Of a stretch of DNA of 64,000 nt, positions 60,064-64,000 are shown piece by piece; within the stretch, counting starts at the first letter, position 1, and every line of letters starts with the position of its first letter. The notes under the pieces were generated by a model, which ran no database searches, had not been told where the DNA came from, and saw only the letters and a list, made by a program, of their open reading frames with translations. Position numbers and translations under genes: made by a program. The stretch is from Streptomyces fumigatiscleroticus (GTDB taxonomy: Bacteria; Actinomycetota; Actinomycetes; Streptomycetales; Streptomycetaceae): NCBI RefSeq assembly GCF_014647975.1, contig NZ_BMQF01000017.1, positions 62,001 to 126,000 of the forward strand, read 5' to 3'.

Positions 60064-62934
60064 ATGCAGACCTCGTCGGACCGGCACGCGTATCCCGCTC
60101 ACTGGGAGGCCGACGTGGTGCTGCGCGACGGCGGCACCGCGCGCATCCGCCCCATCACCGTCGATGACGCCGAGCGCCTGGTCAGCTTCTACGAGCAGGT
60201 CTCGGACGAGTCGAAGTACTACCGCTTCTTCGCGCCCTACCCGCGCCTGTCCGCCAAGGACGTCCACCGCTTCACGCACCACGACTTCGTGGACCGGGTG
60301 GGACTCGCGGCCACGGTGGGCGGCGAGTTCATCGCCACCGTACGCTACGACCGCATCGGCGCAAACGGTGCGCCGGCGTCGGGAGAGGCCGACGAGGCCG
60401 AGGTCGCCTTCCTCGTGCAGGACGCCCACCAGGGGCGGGGCGTCGCCTCCGCGCTGCTGGAGCACATCGCCGCCGTCGCCCGCGAGCGCGGCATCCGCCG
60501 CTTCGCCGCCGAGGTGCTGCCCGCCAACACCAAGATGATCAAGGTGTTCACGGACGCCGGCTACACCCAGAAGCGCAGCTTCGAGGACGGCGTCGTCCGC
60601 CTGGAACTGGACCTGGAGCCCACCGACCGCTCGCTCGCCGTGCAGTACGCGCGCGAACAGCGCGCCGAGGCACGCTCCGTGCAGCGGCTGCTGGCACCCG
60701 GCTCGGTCGCCGTCGTCGGCACCGGCCGTACCCCCGGCGGCGTGGGCCGCAGCATCCTCGGCAACATCCGGGACGCCGGCTTCACCGGCCGTCTGTACGC
60801 CGTGAACAAGGCCTTCCCCGAGGAGCGGAAGGAGCTCGACGGGGTGCCCGCCCACCGTTCGGTGCGGGACATCGGCGCCCCCGTCGACCTCGCGGTCGTC
60901 GCCGTGCCCGCCGAGCAGGTCCCCCAGGTGGTCACCGAGTGCGGCGAGCACGGCGTGCAGGGCCTCGTCGTGATCTCCGCCGGGTACGCCGACAGCGGCC
61001 CCGAGGGACTCGAGCGCCAGCGGACCCTGGTGCGGCACGCGCGCGCGTACGGCATGCGGATCATCGGGCCCAACGCCTTCGGCGTCATCAACACCTCCGC
61101 GCGGGTGCGGCTCAACGCCTCCCTGGCCCCTCAGATGCCGCGCCCCGGCCGGATCGGGCTGTTCGCGCAGTCCGGCGCCATCGGCATCGCCCTGCTGTCC
61201 CGGCTGCACCGGCGCGGCGGAGGCGTCACCGGCGTCACGGGCGTGTCCACCTTCGTCTCCTCCGGCAACCGCGCCGACGTCTCCGGCAACGACGTCATGC
61301 AGTACTGGTTCGACGACCCGGACACCGACGTCGCCCTGATGTACCTGGAGTCCATCGGCAACCCGCGCAAGTTCACGCGCCTGGCCCGGCGCACGGCGGC
61401 GGCCAAGCCGCTGGTCGTGGTCCAGGGCGCGCGCCACGGCGGAGCCGCGCCGCAGGGCCACCACGTACGGGCCACGCGGCTGCCGCACGCCACGGTCGGC
61501 GCGCTGCTGCGGCAGGCCGGCGTGATCCGGGTGGACACGATCACCGAACTGGTGGACACCGGGCTGCTGCTGGCCCGCCAGCCGCTGCCGGCCGGCCCGC
61601 GGGTGGGGATCGTGGGCAACTCCGAGTCGCTGGGGCTGCTGACGTACGACGCCTGCCTCGCCGAGGGCCTGCGCCCGCTGCCCCCGCTCGACCTGACCAC
61701 GGCGGCCTCCCCGGCCGACTTCCACGCCGCGCTGGCGCGGGCGCTGGCGGACGACTCCTGCGACGCCGTGGTGGTCACGGCGATACCGGCGGTGGGGGAG
61801 GCGGCCCCGGGGGACGCGGCCCTCGCCGAGGCCCTGCGCTCCGCCGCCGAGGCCGTCCCCGGCAAGCCGGTGCTGGTGGTCCATGTCGAGATGGGCGGCA
61901 TCGCCGAGGCGCTGTCGGCCGCCGCCGGCACCGCACCGCAGCCCGTCCCGCCCGCGCCGGGCACCCACCCGCTGCCGGCCGGGGACACGGCCCGGACCGC
62001 CCCGGCACCGGCAGGAGACCGGCCGCCCACCCCGGACGCACCGGAACAGCCCGCCGCCTCCCCCACCTGCTCCCGGCTCATCCCCGCCTACCCCGCCGCC
62101 GAACGCGCCGTGCGCGCACTCGCCGAGGCCGTCAGATACGCCCAGTGGCGACGGGACGCCGCCGACCCCGGCAAGGTGCCGGAGTACGAGGACATCGACG
62201 AGAAGGGGACCGCCGAGCTGATCGACGGGCTGCTCGCCCGCGGGCAGGGCCTCACCCTCGGCACCGAGGAGACCTGTGAGCTGCTCGCCGGGTACGGCAT
62301 CCACGTCCACCGCGCCCTGCCGGCCCCCACCCCCGACGCCGCCGTCGCCGCCGCCTGCCGCATCGGCTACCCCGTGGCCCTCAAGGCCACCGCCCCGCAT
62401 CTGCGGCACCGCGCCGACCTGGGCGGCGTACGCCTGGACCTGGCGGACGAGGAGCAGCTGCGGCGCGCGTACGCCGAGTTGACCGCCCTGTTCGGCAAGC
62501 CCGGCGAACTCCGTCCGGTGGTGCAGGGCATGGCACCGCGCGGAGTGGACACCGTCGTCCGCGCCGTCATCGACCCCGCCGCCGGAGCGGTGCTCTCCTT
62601 CGGGCTCGCCGGGGCCGCCTCGCAGCTGCTCGGCGACATGGCGCACCGGCTGGTCCCGGTCACCGACCGGGAGGCGGACTCGCTGGTGCGCTCGATCCGG
62701 ACGGCGCCGCTGCTCTTCGGCTGGCGCGGCTCGACACCGGTCGACACCCCCGCCCTGAGGGAGCTGCTGCTGCGCGTCTCCCGGCTGGTCGACGACCACC
62801 CGGAGGTCGTCGCGGTCACCCTGGAGCCCGTCGTCGTCGCCCCGCGCGGCCTGAGCGTGCTCGGCGCCTCCGTCCGCCTGGCCCCGCCGCCCGCCCGCGA
62901 CGACCTCGGCCCGAGGACGCTCCCGGCGTACTGA
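60064..62934 (+). CDS. Pat-type protein acetyltransferase: N-terminal GNAT plus acyl-CoA synthetase-like (NDP-forming) domain
   Basis: 956 residues from ATG 60064. Residues 15-185 are a GNAT domain (DGGTARIRPITVDDAERL; GRGVASALLEHIAAV acetyl-CoA loop). Residues about 215-650 are CoA-binding and ligase-like (VAVVGTGRTPGGVGRSIL; FSSGNRADVSGNDVMQYW-like segment). A Pro/Ala linker at about 645-690 precedes the ATP-grasp-like C-terminus (GYGIHVHRALPAP, LKATAPHLRHR, LRPVVQGMAPRGVDTVV). This is the SePat/SlPat class, which acetylates and inactivates acetyl-CoA synthetase-like enzymes. The GNAT domain is first, as in the Streptomyces enzymes, while the enterobacterial Pat has it last. Adjacent to ptsH. 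Confidence 0.88.
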   Translation: MQTSSDRHAYPAHWEADVVLRDGGTARIRPITVDDAERLVSFYEQVSDESKYYRFFAPYPRLSAKDVHRFTHHDFVDRVGLAATVGGEFIATVRYDRIGANGAPASGEADEAEVAFLVQDAHQGRGVASALLEHIAAVARERGIRRFAAEVLPANTKMIKVFTDAGYTQKRSFEDGVVRLELDLEPTDRSLAVQYAREQRAEARSVQRLLAPGSVAVVGTGRTPGGVGRSILGNIRDAGFTGRLYAVNKAFPEERKELDGVPAHRSVRDIGAPVDLAVVAVPAEQVPQVVTECGEHGVQGLVVISAGYADSGPEGLERQRTLVRHARAYGMRIIGPNAFGVINTSARVRLNASLAPQMPRPGRIGLFAQSGAIGIALLSRLHRRGGGVTGVTGVSTFVSSGNRADVSGNDVMQYWFDDPDTDVALMYLESIGNPRKFTRLARRTAAAKPLVVVQGARHGGAAPQGHHVRATRLPHATVGALLRQAGVIRVDTITELVDTGLLLARQPLPAGPRVGIVGNSESLGLLTYDACLAEGLRPLPPLDLTTAASPADFHAALARALADDSCDAVVVTAIPAVGEAAPGDAALAEALRSAAEAVPGKPVLVVHVEMGGIAEALSAAAGTAPQPVPPAPGTHPLPAGDTARTAPAPAGDRPPTPDAPEQPAASPTCSRLIPAYPAAERAVRALAEAVRYAQWRRDAADPGKVPEYEDIDEKGTAELIDGLLARGQGLTLGTEETCELLAGYGIHVHRALPAPTPDAAVAAACRIGYPVALKATAPHLRHRADLGGVRLDLADEEQLRRAYAELTALFGKPGELRPVVQGMAPRGVDTVVRAVIDPAAGAVLSFGLAGAASQLLGDMAHRLVPVTDREADSLVRSIRTAPLLFGWRGSTPVDTPALRELLLRVSRLVDDHPEVVAVTLEPVVVAPRGLSVLGASVRLAPPPARDDLGPRTLPAY

Positions 62935-62981
62935 CGTACGAAGGCGGTCCGCGACGGTGCCTCGCAGTCAGTGCGCCCCCG

Positions 62982-62987
62982 TAGGAT
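62982..62987 (+). promoter_or_regulatory. -10 element, leaderless DUF5998 gene
   Basis: TAGGAT ends 7 nt before ATG 62995; predicted leaderless start. Confidence 0.5.
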
Positions 62988-62994
62988 GGACGGC

Positions 62995-63582
62995 ATGGCC
63001 AAGACCAGTACGACGACCCAGGGGCTGCGTGCGGCGATCGAGCGCAGCGGCTACTACCCGGCCCTCGTGGCCGAGGCGGTGGAGGCCGCCGTGGGCGGCG
63101 ATCCCATCCGGTCGTACCTGGTCCACCAGGAGACCACGTTCGACCAGAACGAGGTACGACGGCATGTGACCGTGCTGGTCCTCACGGGCCACCGCTTCAT
63201 CGTCAGCCACACCGACGAGCAGGCCGCGGACGACACCTCTCCCACGCCGTACGCCACCACGTCCACCGAGTCCGTGAAGCTCGGCCGGATCTCGTCCATC
63301 GTCGTCAGCCGCGTCGTCGCCAACCCCGAGCAGTACGCGCCGGGCACGCTGCCGCGCGAGGTCGTGCTGACCATCGGCTGGGGCGCCGTCTCCCGCATCG
63401 ACCTGGAGCCGGCCGCCTGCGGCGACCCCAACTGCGAGGCCGACCACGGCTACACCGGCAGCTCCACGGCCGACGATCTCAGCCTGCGCGTCAGCGAGGC
63501 CGGGGACGGCCCGGAGACGGTGCGCCAGGCGCTCGCCTTCGCGCAGGCGCTCTCCGAGGCGACCGCGGACACCACCCGCTGA
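62995..63582 (+). CDS. DUF5998-family protein
   Basis: 195 residues from ATG 62995; upstream in-frame codons run through the promoter. Conserved features: LRAAIERSGYYPALVAEAVE, FDQNEVRRHVTVLVLTGHRFIV, SSIVVSRVVANPEQY and PREVVLTIGWGAVSRIDLEPA-like strands (given here as separate pieces). A C-x5-C-type pair in ACGDPNCEADHGY could bind metal. Cytoplasmic, function unknown. Its TGA overlaps the ATG of the phosphatase gene (TGATG), so the two are coupled. Confidence 0.8.
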   Translation: MAKTSTTTQGLRAAIERSGYYPALVAEAVEAAVGGDPIRSYLVHQETTFDQNEVRRHVTVLVLTGHRFIVSHTDEQAADDTSPTPYATTSTESVKLGRISSIVVSRVVANPEQYAPGTLPREVVLTIGWGAVSRIDLEPAACGDPNCEADHGYTGSSTADDLSLRVSEAGDGPETVRQALAFAQALSEATADTTR

Positions 63583-64000
63583 TGGCGCTGCCCGTCTGGG
63601 ACCACCCGGAACCGCTCGCCGTCGACTCCGCCCCCCGCCCCGAGTACGGCACCGGCTCGCTCGCCGACCTGCTGCCCACACTCGCCGCGGGCATGGGCGT
63701 TTCCGGCACGACCGCCGCGATCGAGGAGCTGACGCCCGCCGACCGCGCCTGCGTCTTCCTCATCGACGGCCTCGGCTGGGAGCAGCTGAGGGCGCACCCG
63801 CAGGACGCCCCGTATCTGCACTCGCTGCTCGGCAGCTCGCGCGGCGGCACCGGACGCCCGCTCACCGCCGGCTACCCGGCGACCACCGCCACCTCCCTGG
63901 CCTCCGTCGGCACCGGCCTGCCCCCGGGCGCGCACGGCCTGCCCGGCTACACCGTGCGCAACCCGGCCACCGGCGAGCTGATGAACCAGCTGCGCTGGCA
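63582..64000 (+). CDS. alkaline phosphatase-superfamily phosphodiesterase, N-terminus only (cut)
   Basis: The first 139 codons, running off the right edge. The frame begins at ATG 63582, overlapping the upstream stop. FLIDGLGWEQL near residue 65 supplies the first metal-binding Asp of the type I phosphodiesterase/nucleotide pyrophosphatase family, and YPATTATSLASVGTGLPPG near 100 contains the nucleophilic Thr. Hydrolyses phosphodiester bonds of nucleotides or sugar phosphates; the substrate is unknown. Coupled to DUF5998. Confidence 0.85.
   Translation, partial: MALPVWDHPEPLAVDSAPRPEYGTGSLADLLPTLAAGMGVSGTTAAIEELTPADRACVFLIDGLGWEQLRAHPQDAPYLHSLLGSSRGGTGRPLTAGYPATTATSLASVGTGLPPGAHGLPGYTVRNPATGELMNQLRW

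Overview
This window is a high-G+C actinobacterial chromosome segment, almost certainly Streptomyces. It has third-position GC bias, many GTG/TTG starts, WhiH and HrdB, a LexA-NrdR-NrdJ block, a c-di-AMP (ydaO-type) riboswitch ahead of a cell-wall hydrolase, and a second type IIA topoisomerase pair. From memory, the gene order matches the Streptomyces coelicolor core region running from an orphan siderophore cluster (about SCO5799-5801) through lexA, nrdRJ, rnhB, whiH, hrdB, parE, parC and ptsH to a Pat-type acetyltransferase. No transposase, integrase, phage gene, tRNA, rRNA or CRISPR array was seen. Forty-seven protein genes are called, two of them cut by the window edges.

Layout. 1-1219: secreted trypsin-like protease (minus, cut). 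1529-6216: three-gene NRPS-independent siderophore (NIS) operon (aminotransferase, IucA/IucC-type synthetase carrying a nine-copy 48-bp repeat, AlcB-type acyltransferase). 6322-13423: nucleotide and DNA-damage block (DinG-type helicase, lexA, nrdR, nrdJ) with a LexA-box candidate, a pair of NrdR-box candidates and a 48-bp perfect palindrome. 13587-16581: TerD-like, DUF4937, histidine phosphatase and ADP-ribosylglycohydrolase genes. 17026-19381: divergent MFS exporter and TetR repressor around twin 20-bp operators. 19466-24315: RNase HII, two uncharacterised proteins and a RecQ helicase with a phosphoribosyltransferase-like C-terminus. 24446-32430: DUF4192, glycogen-debranching-like, NUDIX regulator-like and a fused ABC protein.

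32593-35438 carries the developmental regulator whiH and the principal sigma factor hrdB. 35594-39405 holds a secreted trypsin, a DUF7455 zinc-ribbon protein and parE. Two two-component systems converge at 39945-44802, one NarL-like with a coupled membrane protein and one CitA/CitB-like. Beyond them lie a sucrase/ferredoxin-like gene next to an iron box, two divergent citrate synthase paralogues, DUF6082, a CobW-family GTPase with a long acidic tail, and parC, whose stop codon overlaps that of the GTPase in CTAG. 54397-64000: a coupled M16 peptidase pair (one zinc subunit, one R/Y subunit), riboswitch-controlled M23 endopeptidase, GntR regulator, HPr, Pat-like protein acetyltransferase, DUF5998 and the start of an alkaline phosphatase-superfamily gene.

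Functional themes: deoxynucleotide supply and SOS response, chromosome topology (a ParE/ParC topoisomerase IV pair split about 12 kb apart around the citrate synthases), sporulation control and cell-wall remodelling. At least eight genes have a TANNNT -10 hexamer 6-10 nt before the start codon and no Shine-Dalgarno, so leaderless or nearly leaderless transcripts look common here. The most unusual items are the expanded repeat in the siderophore synthetase, the ABC protein whose ATPase motifs are degenerate, the RecQ-PRTase fusion, and several loopless perfect palindromes at gene ends. No convincingly new multi-gene system was found.
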